In this document: piece by piece, positions 44,559-53,660 of the stretch | How positions within the stretch are numbered: position 1 is the stretch's first letter | Layout: each line of letters starts with the position of its first letter | Source of the DNA: Lutibaculum baratangense AMV1 | GTDB lineage: Bacteria; Pseudomonadota; Alphaproteobacteria; Rhizobiales; Tepidamorphaceae | NCBI RefSeq assembly: GCF_000496075.1 | Contig: NZ_AWXZ01000040.1 | Location: forward strand, 310,001 to 374,000 | Reading direction: 5' to 3' | DNA length: 64,000 nt | Translations under genes and position numbers: made by a program | Notes under the pieces: generated by a model | The model's database searches: none | What the model was told of the DNA's origin: nothing | What the model saw: the letters and a program-made list of their open reading frames with translations, nothing else

Positions 44559-45935
44559 ATGAGTGGCCACGACTACGATCTCTTCGTCATCGGGGGAGGC
44601 TCCGGCGGCGTGCGGGCGGCGCGGGTCGCCGCGCAGACCGGGGCGAAGGTCGCCATCGCCGAGCGCTACCGGTTCGGCGGCACCTGCGTCATCCGCGGCT
44701 GCGTGCCGAAGAAGCTCCTCGTGCTGGCGAGCCGGTTTCCCGATCACTTTGACGACTCCGCGTCCTATGGCTGGACCCTCGGCGAGCGCTCGTTCGACTG
44801 GAACACGCTGATCGCCAACAAGGACAAGGAGATCGCCCGGCTCGAGGGGCTCTACAAGGGCAATCTCGAGAAGGCGGGGGTGGAGACCTTCAACACGCGG
44901 GCGGAGCTGACGGGGCCGAACGCGGTGAGGCTTCCAGACCTCGACCGCGAGATCACGGCGGGGCACATCCTGATCGCCACGGGCGGCCGGCCCTATCTCG
45001 ATCGCACGATCCCCGGCATCGAGCACGCCATCACCTCCGACGACGCATTCCATCTCGAACGGTTTCCTAAGCGGATCGTGATCGTCGGCGGCGGCTATAT
45101 CGGCGTGGAGTTCGCCTCGATCTTCAACGGGCTCGGCGCCGAGGTCACGCTCGTGCACCGGGGCGACCTCATACTCAGAGGGTTCGACCACGACCTGAGG
45201 AAGGGGGTGCAGGACGCGATGCGCGAGCGCGGCGTGGACGTGCGCTGCGGCGAGAACGTGGTGGCGGTCGAGAAGCTTCGGGACGGGCTCCGCGCCACGC
45301 TGAAGGGTGGGGAACGCGTCTCGGCCGACCAGGTCATGTTCGCGATCGGGCGCGTGCCGAACATCGAGGGGCTGCACGTGGAGGAGCGCGGGATCGCCTG
45401 CGGCCCGCGCGGCCAGATCATGGTCGACAACTACAGCCAGACCTCGATCCCTTCGATCTACGCGATCGGCGACGTGACCGACCGGCTGGCGCTGACCCCG
45501 GTTGCGATCCGCGAGGGCATGGCCTTCGTCGAGACGGTGTTCAGGAACAACCCGACGGACGCTCGACACGAGCTCGTGCCGACGGCGGTGTTCACGACGC
45601 CCGAGATGGCGTCGGTCGGCCTGACGGAGGAGGACGCGCGCAAGCGCTGCTCGCGCCTCGACATCTACAAGGCGAGCTTCCGGCCGCTGCCGCAGACGCT
45701 GACGCCGCGGACGGAACGCATGACGATGAAGATCCTCGTCGACGGGACGAACGACCAGCTCGTCGGCATCCACATTCTCGGGCCGGAGGCGGCCGAGATG
45801 ATCCAGATTCTCGGCGTGCTCGTCCGCATGGGCGCGACGAAGGCGGACCTCGACCGGACGGTCGCCGTTCACCCCACGGCCGCCGAGGAGCTCGTGACGA
45901 TGCGCGAGCCGGTGGAGCGGGTGGGGGCAGGCTGA
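44559..45935 (+). CDS. gor: Glutathione-disulfide reductase
   Basis: 458 residues. The FAD motif is VIGGGSGGVRAA, and the redox disulfide Cys43/Cys48 lies in GTCVIRGCVPKK, the variant usual in Alphaproteobacteria. The NADPH Rossmann motif VGGGYIGVEFA and the C-terminal HPTAAEE with the catalytic histidine complete the fold. It keeps glutathione reduced. Confidence 0.95.
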   Translation: MSGHDYDLFVIGGGSGGVRAARVAAQTGAKVAIAERYRFGGTCVIRGCVPKKLLVLASRFPDHFDDSASYGWTLGERSFDWNTLIANKDKEIARLEGLYKGNLEKAGVETFNTRAELTGPNAVRLPDLDREITAGHILIATGGRPYLDRTIPGIEHAITSDDAFHLERFPKRIVIVGGGYIGVEFASIFNGLGAEVTLVHRGDLILRGFDHDLRKGVQDAMRERGVDVRCGENVVAVEKLRDGLRATLKGGERVSADQVMFAIGRVPNIEGLHVEERGIACGPRGQIMVDNYSQTSIPSIYAIGDVTDRLALTPVAIREGMAFVETVFRNNPTDARHELVPTAVFTTPEMASVGLTEEDARKRCSRLDIYKASFRPLPQTLTPRTERMTMKILVDGTNDQLVGIHILGPEAAEMIQILGVLVRMGATKADLDRTVAVHPTAAEELVTMREPVERVGAG

Positions 45936-45993
45936 GGGAGCCCGCCCCGGCCCACGCGCGGCCGCCGCCTGACAGCGAAAGGGCGTTAGCGAG

Positions 45994-46365
45994 ATGCTGA
46001 ACGAGGCGCTGCATTGGATCACAATGCTGATCGAGATCGCCGGCGTCGCCGTGATCGTGACCGGCACCGCCGCGGCGACCGCCCGATATGTGAGGGACTG
46101 GCTCGGCGGGGACGGCGACGAGGCCTACCGCGCCTTCCGGTCCGGGCTCGGGCGGGCGATCCTGCTCGGGCTCGAGTTTCTCGTGGCCGCTGACATCATC
46201 AACACCGTCGCGATCGAGCCCTCGCTCGACAGCGTGCTCGTACTCGGCGGGATCGTTCTCATCAGAACGTTCCTTAGCTTCTCGCTGGAAGTGGAGATCG
46301 ACGGGCGGTGGCCCTGGCAGGCCAAGGCCCGGGAGGAAGCGAAGACGAGCGGAGCGCCGGGATGA
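45994..46365 (+). CDS. DUF1622 membrane protein
   Basis: 123 residues with three hydrophobic stretches and the DUF1622 pattern (RSGLGRAILLGLEFLVAADIINTV, VLIRTFLSFSLEVEIDGRWPW). Inner-membrane protein, function unknown. Its stop overlaps the start of the next gene (ATGA). Confidence 0.9.
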   Translation: MLNEALHWITMLIEIAGVAVIVTGTAAATARYVRDWLGGDGDEAYRAFRSGLGRAILLGLEFLVAADIINTVAIEPSLDSVLVLGGIVLIRTFLSFSLEVEIDGRWPWQAKAREEAKTSGAPG

Positions 46366-47030
46366 TCCCCTGGATTCACCACGAGACGACGCAGGTGCCG
46401 GGAGGCGACGAGCTGAAGCTCATGCAGCGCGGCTCGGAGTTCTCGATCAGGCTTGGCCGCACGGAGCTCATGAACAGCCGGCTGAGCGGCTCCGAGGAGG
46501 CCCTGGCCACGAGGGCGTGGGAGAAGATCTCCGATTGCCGGAACCCGGCAGTGCTGATCGGCGGGCTCGGCATGGGCTTCACGCTGAAGGCGGCGCTCGA
46601 CGTGCTCCCGGACGACGCGCGGGTCGTCGTGGCCGAGCTCGTGCCGGCGGTCGTGCGCTGGGCGAAGGGGCCGATGGCCGAGATCTTCGGCGGCAGCCTC
46701 GAGGACCCACGGGTGGAGATCCGGGTCGACGATGTCGGCGAGATCATGCGGCGCGACCGCAAGACCTACGACGCGATCCTGCTCGACGTCGACAACGGCC
46801 CCGAAGGACTGACGCGGGAGGCGAATGACGGGCTTTACGGGATGGCCGGGCTCGGCATCGCGAAGGCGGCGCTGAAGCCCGGCGGCGTGCTCGCGATCTG
46901 GTCGTGCTTCCCAGACGACCGCTTCGCAGGCCGCCTCGCCAAGACGGGCTTCGAGATCGAGGAGATCCGGGTCCGCGCACATCGCGGCAAGAAGGGCGCG
47001 CGCCACGTCATCTGGCTCGCGACCGCCTGA
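46362..47030 (+). CDS. Spermidine synthase-like methyltransferase-fold protein
   Basis: 222 residues. The SAM-binding motif is LIGGLGMGFTLKAAL and the acidic loop VVAELVPAVV, followed by DAILLDVDNGPEG. This resembles spermidine synthase-type Rossmann proteins, but the N-terminal beta domain is short, so polyamine synthesis is not certain. It is coupled to the DUF1622 gene by a four-base overlap. Confidence 0.83.
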   Translation: MIPWIHHETTQVPGGDELKLMQRGSEFSIRLGRTELMNSRLSGSEEALATRAWEKISDCRNPAVLIGGLGMGFTLKAALDVLPDDARVVVAELVPAVVRWAKGPMAEIFGGSLEDPRVEIRVDDVGEIMRRDRKTYDAILLDVDNGPEGLTREANDGLYGMAGLGIAKAALKPGGVLAIWSCFPDDRFAGRLAKTGFEIEEIRVRAHRGKKGARHVIWLATA

Positions 47031-47103
47031 AGGTCCTGACCTTCGCGCGCCATCCTGAGAAGATGGCGGGCCATGCCGGCCGATTCGTCTGGGAGATCCG
47101 GGC

Positions 47104-47838
47104 CTGGAAACGTCTCTTTATCATCCCGTCAAAGCCTACCTCGAGGAGCTCGGCTTCGCCGTGAAGGGCGAGATCGGCGGCTGCGACCTGCTCGCCGTGA
47201 GGGAGGGAGAGGCGCCGCTCGTGGTCATCTGCGAGCTGAAGATGAGCTTCAACCTCGAACTCGTGCTCCAGGCGGTCGACCGAGCCGCGGCCAGCGACGA
47301 GGTCTGGCTTGCTGCGCGCCTGTCGAAGAGGGGGAAGGGCCGCGAGGGCGACGCACGATTCCGCAATCTCTGCCGCCGTCTGGGCTTCGGCATGCTCGGC
47401 GTCTCCGAAGGGGGCCAGGTGGAGGTTATCGTCAGTCCCGCCGCACCCATGCCACCGCGCAACCGCAGGCGGCGGTCGCGGCTCGTGGAGGAGCACCGCA
47501 GGCGGCAGGGCGACCCGGCGGTGGGGGGCGGCTCGCGGCGACCCGTGATGACGGCCTACCGGCAGCAGGCGCTGGTCTGCGCGGCGCGTCTGGCGGACGG
47601 GCCGAAGCGCCCGCGCGACCTGAAGGCCGAGGCGCCGGACGCCGCGAAGATCCTCGCGCGCAACGTCTATGGCTGGTTCGAACGGACCGAGCGCGGCGTC
47701 TATGCGATCACGCCGGAGGGCCACCGGGCGCTTGCGCGCTGGCCGCAGCCGGTGCCCGCTCGCGAGCCCCGCGACGTCGTCGATCCGGATCCCGACGAGG
47801 CCCCGGAGGAGGCTGCCCGCGACGCCTTCCCCCGGTGA
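47104..47838 (+). CDS. DUF2161 PD-(D/E)XK-like protein (probable CTG start)
   Basis: About 244 residues. Homology begins at ETSLYHPVKAYLEELGFAVKGE, directly after a CTG at 47104 with GGGAG eight bases upstream. The only later start, GTG at 47161, would cut 19 conserved residues. The nuclease-like residues GCDLLAV and ELK fit the PD-(D/E)XK fold. The C-terminus (about 155-225) looks like a winged helix (RDLKAEAPDAAKILARNVYG). The substrate is unknown. Confidence 0.75.
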   Translation: METSLYHPVKAYLEELGFAVKGEIGGCDLLAVREGEAPLVVICELKMSFNLELVLQAVDRAAASDEVWLAARLSKRGKGREGDARFRNLCRRLGFGMLGVSEGGQVEVIVSPAAPMPPRNRRRRSRLVEEHRRRQGDPAVGGGSRRPVMTAYRQQALVCAARLADGPKRPRDLKAEAPDAAKILARNVYGWFERTERGVYAITPEGHRALARWPQPVPAREPRDVVDPDPDEAPEEAARDAFPR

Positions 47839-47846
47839 AGAGCTCT

Positions 47847-48242
47847 TTAGTCCGGCATCTTCTCGTCTATGCGCTTCTGGAAGGAGGCGCCGGTGACGAC
47901 GACGCGCTCGTGGCGGCCCTCGCCGATGATCTCCATGGCGTCGCGCGCCGTGACCTCGAAGACGAGCTTGCGACCGTCGACCTCGACGAGCTCGGCGACC
48001 GCCTCGACCTTCATCCCGACGGGGGTCGCGGCGATGTGGGAGGCGTCCATGCGCGTGCCGAGCGACTGCTTGCCCTCGGGCAGGAGATGCTCGACGGCCG
48101 CGAGGGCGGCTTCCTCCATCAGGCCGATCATCACGGGGGTGGCGAGCACGTGGACGTGGCCGGAGCCGACACGCGGCGCCGTGTCGTTCGTGCCGACCAC
48201 CATCTTCGCGCGGCCGGTGAGGCCTGGCTTCAACTGGTCCAT
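47847..48242 (-). CDS. Hotdog-fold thioesterase (FlK-like)
   Basis: 131 residues with the hot dog pattern of the fluoroacetyl-CoA thioesterase-like family (MIGLMEEAALAAVEHLLPEGK, GTRMDASHIAATPVGMKV, FEVTARD). It hydrolyses a small acyl-CoA; the natural substrate is uncertain. Convergent with the DUF2161 gene with eight bases between. Confidence 0.88.
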   Translation of the reverse strand: MDQLKPGLTGRAKMVVGTNDTAPRVGSGHVHVLATPVMIGLMEEAALAAVEHLLPEGKQSLGTRMDASHIAATPVGMKVEAVAELVEVDGRKLVFEVTARDAMEIIGEGRHERVVVTGASFQKRIDEKMPD

Positions 48243-48344
48243 TCGCTCTCGCTTCGTCTTTAGGATACGGCGTGGGATATCGGGCAGGCGGATTCTACTA
48301 GCACTTCCCGCGCGGATTCGCAGGGGCGCCGACGGCGGGCCGCC

Positions 48345-49919
48345 TCAGAGGTCCTGCTCCGGCCAGACGCGCAGGACCGTCGGCTCGCTGAGCGCGTCCC
48401 GCCCGGCCCGCAGGACGATTTCGATGTCGACCGGCTCGGGCCCCCGCGAGAACAGGTCGAACTGCAGGCGCCATCCGTCGTCCCTGTTCTCTATGCGGGT
48501 GAGGCTCGGTTGGAAGGCGAAGCCGCGGGAGATCTGAAGCCGCGCGCTGGCCCATCGCGGATCGCGGCCGGCGAGCGAACCGCCGACGAAGTCGGCGATC
48601 ACCTTGTGCTCGAGCCGCGGCGGGGTCGCGCCGTCGTTGCGGCGGGGCGGGCCGAGGCGGAAATCGCGCAGGCGTGCATCGCGCGTCTCCGGCTCCTCGC
48701 CGCTCCAGTGGAGGCGGTAGCGGAAGTGGAAGTCGCTGCCAGCCGTCGCGGGCGCGGACGGCACGAAGAAGGCGACGATGTTGTCGCCGTATTCCACGCG
48801 CGTCGGCAACTCGACGAGCTGCACCTCGCCCGCCTCGAAGCCGCTGACCGGCTCGACCCACAGGTTCGGCCTGCGCTCGAAGGCTTCCCGGTCCTGGTAG
48901 TGATCGTAGTTGCGGTCGCGCTGCATCAGGCCGAAGCCCGAGTTCCGCGGCAGCGGGAACGAGACGACGGAGACCTCCGGCGGGTTCGTGAGCGGCCGCC
49001 AGAGATGGGCGCCCTGGCCGGTGCGCACGAGGAGCCCGTCGGAATCGTGGACCTCCGGCCGCCAGTCGCCCGGCGCCCAGCGCTTCTCCTGCGAGTACCA
49101 GTACATGCTCGTGAGCGGCGCGACGCCGAAGCGGCGGACGTCCTCACGCAGGAAGACGCGCGCCGTGACGTCCATGACGACGTTCGGGAAGTGGCGCACC
49201 TCGAAGCGGAACGCGCCGGTCACGCTCGGGCCGTCGAGCAGCGCGTAGATCGTCATCAGGCCGCCGGACATCTCGGAGATCCAGAACTCCGTGAAGTCCG
49301 GGAACTCCTCGTCGCCGTCCGCACCGATCGCCGTGTCGACCGCGATGCCGCGCGCCGAGATGCCGTACTGCTTGAGGTCGCCCGAGGAGCGGAAATAGGA
49401 GGCGCCGAGAAAGACGAGCCAGTCGCCGGCCTGGCCGCCGCCGATCCACGGCTCGTGCACCCGGAAACCCGCGAAGCCGGCGCCCGGCGGCATGTCGTCG
49501 GCCGGGTGCCCCTCGGGGTAGGAGAAATACTCGTGGCGGTAGAGGAGCTCGTGCGCCATGCCGTCTTCGAGGCGATTGAGCCGCACCGGCTTGCGGAAAA
49601 GCTCGCCGAGATGGAAGGCCGTGACGATCCCGTCGCGGTCGGGCGCGACGAACATGCCGCCTCCGACCGGCTGGTAGATCGCGTGGTGCTGTTCGTAGCC
49701 GATGCGGGCGAGTATCTCCGGCGCCGGATCGACGGCCGGCGCATAGGGCTCCTCCCGCATGCGGCGGGCCCGGGCGAGGAGGTCGGACCAGCTGAAGGGA
49801 ACGGGATCGGCGAAGACGAGCGGAGCAGCCCCCGGGGTGCGCTGCGGCGCTGCCGCCCGCGCCGGGCGGACGAGGGCGGCGGCCGCCATCAGGCCCATCA
49901 GGTGTCGTCTCGTGAGCAA
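48345..49919 (-). CDS. Periplasmic glucan biosynthesis protein, MdoG/OpgD family
   Basis: 524 residues with an N-terminal twin-arginine leader (MLTRRHLMGLMAAAALV), as in OpgD, then the MdoG domain (for example FSWSDLLARARRM, YRHEYFSYPEG, LTSMYWYSQEKRW, RNYDHYQD). It helps make or modify periplasmic beta-glucans (osmoregulated glucans). No mdoH is adjacent. The Tat leader suggests OpgD rather than OpgG. Confidence 0.93.
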   Translation of the reverse strand: MLTRRHLMGLMAAAALVRPARAAAPQRTPGAAPLVFADPVPFSWSDLLARARRMREEPYAPAVDPAPEILARIGYEQHHAIYQPVGGGMFVAPDRDGIVTAFHLGELFRKPVRLNRLEDGMAHELLYRHEYFSYPEGHPADDMPPGAGFAGFRVHEPWIGGGQAGDWLVFLGASYFRSSGDLKQYGISARGIAVDTAIGADGDEEFPDFTEFWISEMSGGLMTIYALLDGPSVTGAFRFEVRHFPNVVMDVTARVFLREDVRRFGVAPLTSMYWYSQEKRWAPGDWRPEVHDSDGLLVRTGQGAHLWRPLTNPPEVSVVSFPLPRNSGFGLMQRDRNYDHYQDREAFERRPNLWVEPVSGFEAGEVQLVELPTRVEYGDNIVAFFVPSAPATAGSDFHFRYRLHWSGEEPETRDARLRDFRLGPPRRNDGATPPRLEHKVIADFVGGSLAGRDPRWASARLQISRGFAFQPSLTRIENRDDGWRLQFDLFSRGPEPVDIEIVLRAGRDALSEPTVLRVWPEQDL

Positions 49920-50067
49920 GGCAGATCCCCATGAAAGCGTGCGAAACCCGGCGCGAGAAGACTCCGTGGCCGCGGCACGGGACCGGGAAAGACGGCATCC
50001 CGCGGGATCTGCAACGCGGACGAAGAAGGCCCGTTCCCGCCGTCGAGGCGGCCCGGGCGCGAGACGA

Positions 50068-51228
50068 TCAGGCAGGGCTGCGGGCGCGGGAGGAGCAGGA
50101 GGCCACCGTCTCCTGGACGAGATGGTCGACCACGGCCCTCAGCGCCTCGTGCTGGTCGGCGCCGTCGGCGCGCGCCGCGTGGAAGATCCTGATCTGCCGG
50201 TCGGCGGAGCTGCCGTCGGCGGGGATGCGGCGCGCATGCTCGACCTCGCCGAGGCAGCCGAAATGCTCCGCATCCTCGCGGACGAGGTCGATGATCTCCT
50301 CGAGGAGCTCGGGGTAGGGGACGAGGGCCTTGCGACCGAAATCCGCAAGCTCGCCGGTGGGGCCGTGCTTCTGGGCGAGCCACCGGTTCTCCTCCACGAG
50401 GACCCGCGGATAGGCCCGCCAGCGCTGGTTGCGAAGGCGCAGGCGCCACAGCATGCGACAAAGACACTGAAAGAGCGCGGCGATGGCGATCGCGTCGTCG
50501 AGCCTCGTGCAGCAGTCGGTGATCCGCATCTCGAGCGTCGGGAAGCGGTGGGACGGCCGCATGTCCCACCACACCTTCGTGGGATCATCGACGAGGCCCG
50601 TCTCGACGAGCGCTTCGATCGTGTGGCGGTAGTCGCGCTCGCTGCCGAAGGCGTCCGGCAGCCCGGTGCGCGGCATCTCGCTGAAGACGGAGAGGCGGTA
50701 CGACTTGAGGCCGGTCTCGTGGCCCTGCCAGAAGGGAGACGAGGCCGACAGCGCGAGGAGGTGCGGCAGGAAGTAGACCGCCTGGCCGAAGATGTCGTGG
50801 CGCAGCGCCTCGTCCTCGATGCCTACATGCACATGCATGCCGCAGATCAGCATGCGGCGGATGATGATCTGCATGTCGCGGGCCAGCGCGTGGTAGCGCT
50901 CCTTGTCGGTGTGCTGCTGGCTCGCCCACTGCGCGAAGGGGTGGGTCGAGACGGCGATCGGCGCGAGCCCGTGCTCGCCGGCCAGGCGGGCGATCGTGCC
51001 GCGCAGATGGGACAGATGCGCGCGCGCCTCGGCCGCGTTGCCGCAGACCGGCGTGCCGACCTCGATCTGGCAGCGCAGGAATTCCGGCGCCACCCGTTTC
51101 GGCAGCGCCGCCTCGCAGGCCGCCATGAAGGACTTCGGCGGGTCGGGGCAGAGGTCGCGCGTCTTCAAGTCGACGAGGAGGTATTCCTCCTCCACGCCGA
51201 GGGTGAAGGCCGGAACCTCAGCAGCCAT
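50068..51228 (-). CDS. GCS2-type carboxylate-amine ligase (YbdK-like)
   Basis: 386 residues. The N-terminal LGVEEEYLLVDLKTRDL, the HVHVGIEDEALRHDI segment and EMRITDCCTRLDD define the glutamate-cysteine ligase type 2 family. YbdK-type proteins have weak glutamate-cysteine ligase activity; the physiological reaction is not clear. The ATG at 51228 precedes the conserved start closely. Confidence 0.9.
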   Translation of the reverse strand: MAAEVPAFTLGVEEEYLLVDLKTRDLCPDPPKSFMAACEAALPKRVAPEFLRCQIEVGTPVCGNAAEARAHLSHLRGTIARLAGEHGLAPIAVSTHPFAQWASQQHTDKERYHALARDMQIIIRRMLICGMHVHVGIEDEALRHDIFGQAVYFLPHLLALSASSPFWQGHETGLKSYRLSVFSEMPRTGLPDAFGSERDYRHTIEALVETGLVDDPTKVWWDMRPSHRFPTLEMRITDCCTRLDDAIAIAALFQCLCRMLWRLRLRNQRWRAYPRVLVEENRWLAQKHGPTGELADFGRKALVPYPELLEEIIDLVREDAEHFGCLGEVEHARRIPADGSSADRQIRIFHAARADGADQHEALRAVVDHLVQETVASCSSRARSPA

Positions 51229-51368
51229 CGCCTCGCCCCCGCAACCCTCGACGGACCTCGTGATCGAACCCTGAGCGCATCTCTCATTCCTGCCGGTGCG
51301 CCGCGCGTGGTGCACGGCGCGTGTAGAAGAGGATGCGCGAAGGCAGGCCGTGGTTCCACCCGCGAGGC

Positions 51369-52778
51369 TCAGGGCGACGCCCACTCCTTGTCTTCCGTCG
51401 GCGTGATCTCCGGCTGCGCTTCCGGCAGGAACGCCTCGACCTCGACCGTCGCGGGGTGCGGAGGGGGCTCCTCGATCACGGCGGCAATGGGCTCCGGCTC
51501 GGCCGGCGCGGCCTCCGGCTCGATCACCACCGTGTCCGCCTCGAGATCGGACAGCGTGACGGCGCGCGGGTCGAGCTCGGTGATGCCGGGCGAGGTCCTC
51601 GGCACGGCGACGAAGGGCTCGCGCTCCTCCGGCGGCGGCGCCTCGCGCCGGTTGAGGCGCACGATCGTGAAGGCGAACATCGCCAGATGGGCCACCGCCG
51701 TGAGGACGAAGATGGTGCCGACCGGCAGCTCGCGGATGAGGAAGCCTGCCGCGAACGGGCCGGTGATCGCGCCGAGGGTGTAGACCAGTAGCAGGCCCGT
51801 CGAGACCTGCACCATCTCGCGCGGGGTTGCGAAATCCGCGGCATGCGCGGAGCACAGCGAGTAGATGGGCATGGCGCCCGCGCCGAAGAGGAAGGCGAAA
51901 CCGTAGAGCGCAAGGCGGGAGTCGCCCGCGAAGAAGGCAAGCCCGATGCCGGCGATGGCGGCGGCCGCACAGCACAGCAGGATCACGATGCGCCGGTCGA
52001 TCCGGTCGGACAGCCGTCCCGCCGGCCAGAGCGCGACGACCGCCCCCAGGATCGAGGCGGTGACGAAGGTGCCGACGCCGGCGGCGCCGAGGCCCAGGGC
52101 GGTCGCGTAGACGGGGCCGAGCGTCCAGAACGTGCCGTTGGCGAGACCGACGGTGAGGACGCCGGCGGCGGCGACGGGCGAGAGCTTCAGGAGCCAGCGG
52201 ACCCGGATCTCCGGCGATTCCGGTATGGGCGGCGAGGCCGAGGCGGTGAGCGCGACCGGAAGCGCGGCAAGCGAGATCAGGACCGCGCTGATGGCGAAGA
52301 GCTCGAAGCCGGTCGTCGGGTAGAGGCCGAGGAACTGCTGGCCCGCCGCCATGCCGGCGAAGGTGATCAGGTTGTAGAAGGCGAGGATCTGGCCGCGGAT
52401 CGTGTTGTCGGACTTGTCGTTCAGCCAGCTCTCGATGATCGCGTAGGCGGCCGCGTAGCAGAAGCCGGTGATGCAGCGCAGGATGTTCCAGGTGATCGGT
52501 TCGATGACCAGCGCGTGCAGCACCGCGGCGGCCGTCGTCACGGCGGTGACGGCGCCGAAGGCGCGGATATGGCCGGTGCGGCGGATGAAGCGCGGCGCGA
52601 CGAGGCAACCCACCGCCATGCCGAGGAAGTAGGACGAGCCGATCAGGCCGACGAAGATCGTGTCGAATCCGAAATTGGCCGCCGCCAGCGGGATGAGCGT
52701 GCTCTGAAGACCCGATCCGGTGAGCAGGATGAGCACCGAGATCATCAGAGCCGCGATGGATGCGATGGCTGACCGCAT
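51369..52778 (-). CDS. MFS transporter with long cytoplasmic tail
   Basis: 469 residues. Twelve membrane segments (about 1-385) of a YcaD/MFS_1-like transporter, with the loop 2-3 motif APRFIRRTGHIRAFG and PAGRLSDRIDRR. The last 85 residues are Pro/Glu-rich and acidic, probably cytoplasmic. The substrate is unknown. Confidence 0.87.
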   Translation of the reverse strand: MRSAIASIAALMISVLILLTGSGLQSTLIPLAAANFGFDTIFVGLIGSSYFLGMAVGCLVAPRFIRRTGHIRAFGAVTAVTTAAAVLHALVIEPITWNILRCITGFCYAAAYAIIESWLNDKSDNTIRGQILAFYNLITFAGMAAGQQFLGLYPTTGFELFAISAVLISLAALPVALTASASPPIPESPEIRVRWLLKLSPVAAAGVLTVGLANGTFWTLGPVYATALGLGAAGVGTFVTASILGAVVALWPAGRLSDRIDRRIVILLCCAAAAIAGIGLAFFAGDSRLALYGFAFLFGAGAMPIYSLCSAHAADFATPREMVQVSTGLLLVYTLGAITGPFAAGFLIRELPVGTIFVLTAVAHLAMFAFTIVRLNRREAPPPEEREPFVAVPRTSPGITELDPRAVTLSDLEADTVVIEPEAAPAEPEPIAAVIEEPPPHPATVEVEAFLPEAQPEITPTEDKEWASP

Positions 52779-52811
52779 GTTCGCCCTAACCGTAACTTTC
52801 CTACACGCGCC

Positions 52812-53534
52812 TCAGCCCAGACCGCCGAGAACGGCTCCGACGACGTAGGCGACCGAGGCGGCCGTCATGCCGACCAGGAACGTCTCCAGGCCAGACGCCC
52901 ACCAGGACCTCACCGACCAGCGGCTCTTCACCGAGCCGACAAGGAAGAAGGTCAGGCCCGTGGCGAGCGCCGCAATCTCAGCCGCGCGTGGCAGAGCTAG
53001 GGCGAATGGCAGGAGGGGCAACGACCCGGCAAGGACGAAGGCGAGCATGGTGACCGCAGCCGCACGCCACGGCGAGCGCTGGACCGGCGACATGCCGTGC
53101 TCCTCCAGCATCATCGTGTCAATCCAGGTTTTCTCCCGCGCGGTCACCAATCGGACGATGTCGCGCAGGGATCTGCCCTCGAAACCCCTGGCGGCGTAGA
53201 TCTGCCGGATCTCCTCGCGCTCCCCGTCGGGGGCCTCGGCGACGTGGCGCGCTTCCATTTCGCGCAGACGGGCGTATCCTTCCCGCTCGGCCTGGGTGCC
53301 GGAATAGTTGGCGGCGGCCATCGAGAAGCCGTCGGCCAGGAGGTTCGCGACGCCGAGGATGATGACCACGCGGGGGGAGAGCTCGGCGCCGATCGCCCCG
53401 GCGACGATCGCGAAGGTCGTGACGGCGCCGTCGATCGCGCCGTAGACCCAGTCGCGGACGTAGCTGACGCGGGGGCCCTCGGCGAGTCGGCGTGCGATGG
53501 CCTGGGGCGAGTGGTCGTGCTCGAGCCTGGGCAT
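52812..53534 (-). CDS. VIT1/CCC1-family transporter
   Basis: 240 residues. The N-terminal YGAIDGAVTTFAIVAG and NLLADGFSMAAANY are the signature of VIT1/CCC1 iron/manganese transporters. A charged middle region (EGYARLREMEARHVAEAPDGE) fits the metal-binding helix of this group. About five membrane helices. It probably exports Fe(II) or Mn(II) from the cytoplasm. Confidence 0.92.
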   Translation of the reverse strand: MPRLEHDHSPQAIARRLAEGPRVSYVRDWVYGAIDGAVTTFAIVAGAIGAELSPRVVIILGVANLLADGFSMAAANYSGTQAEREGYARLREMEARHVAEAPDGEREEIRQIYAARGFEGRSLRDIVRLVTAREKTWIDTMMLEEHGMSPVQRSPWRAAAVTMLAFVLAGSLPLLPFALALPRAAEIAALATGLTFFLVGSVKSRWSVRSWWASGLETFLVGMTAASVAYVVGAVLGGLG

Positions 53535-53660
53535 CGGGGTTCCTGACGTAGAGGTAGCCCGGAAGTCTGGTCAAGCCGGGCAGCGGGTGTGTATAACCCG
53601 CCCGGACCCGGCGGGAACAGCACCGCCGACAAGGACACGAAGAAGAGTTGGAACGTCGAA

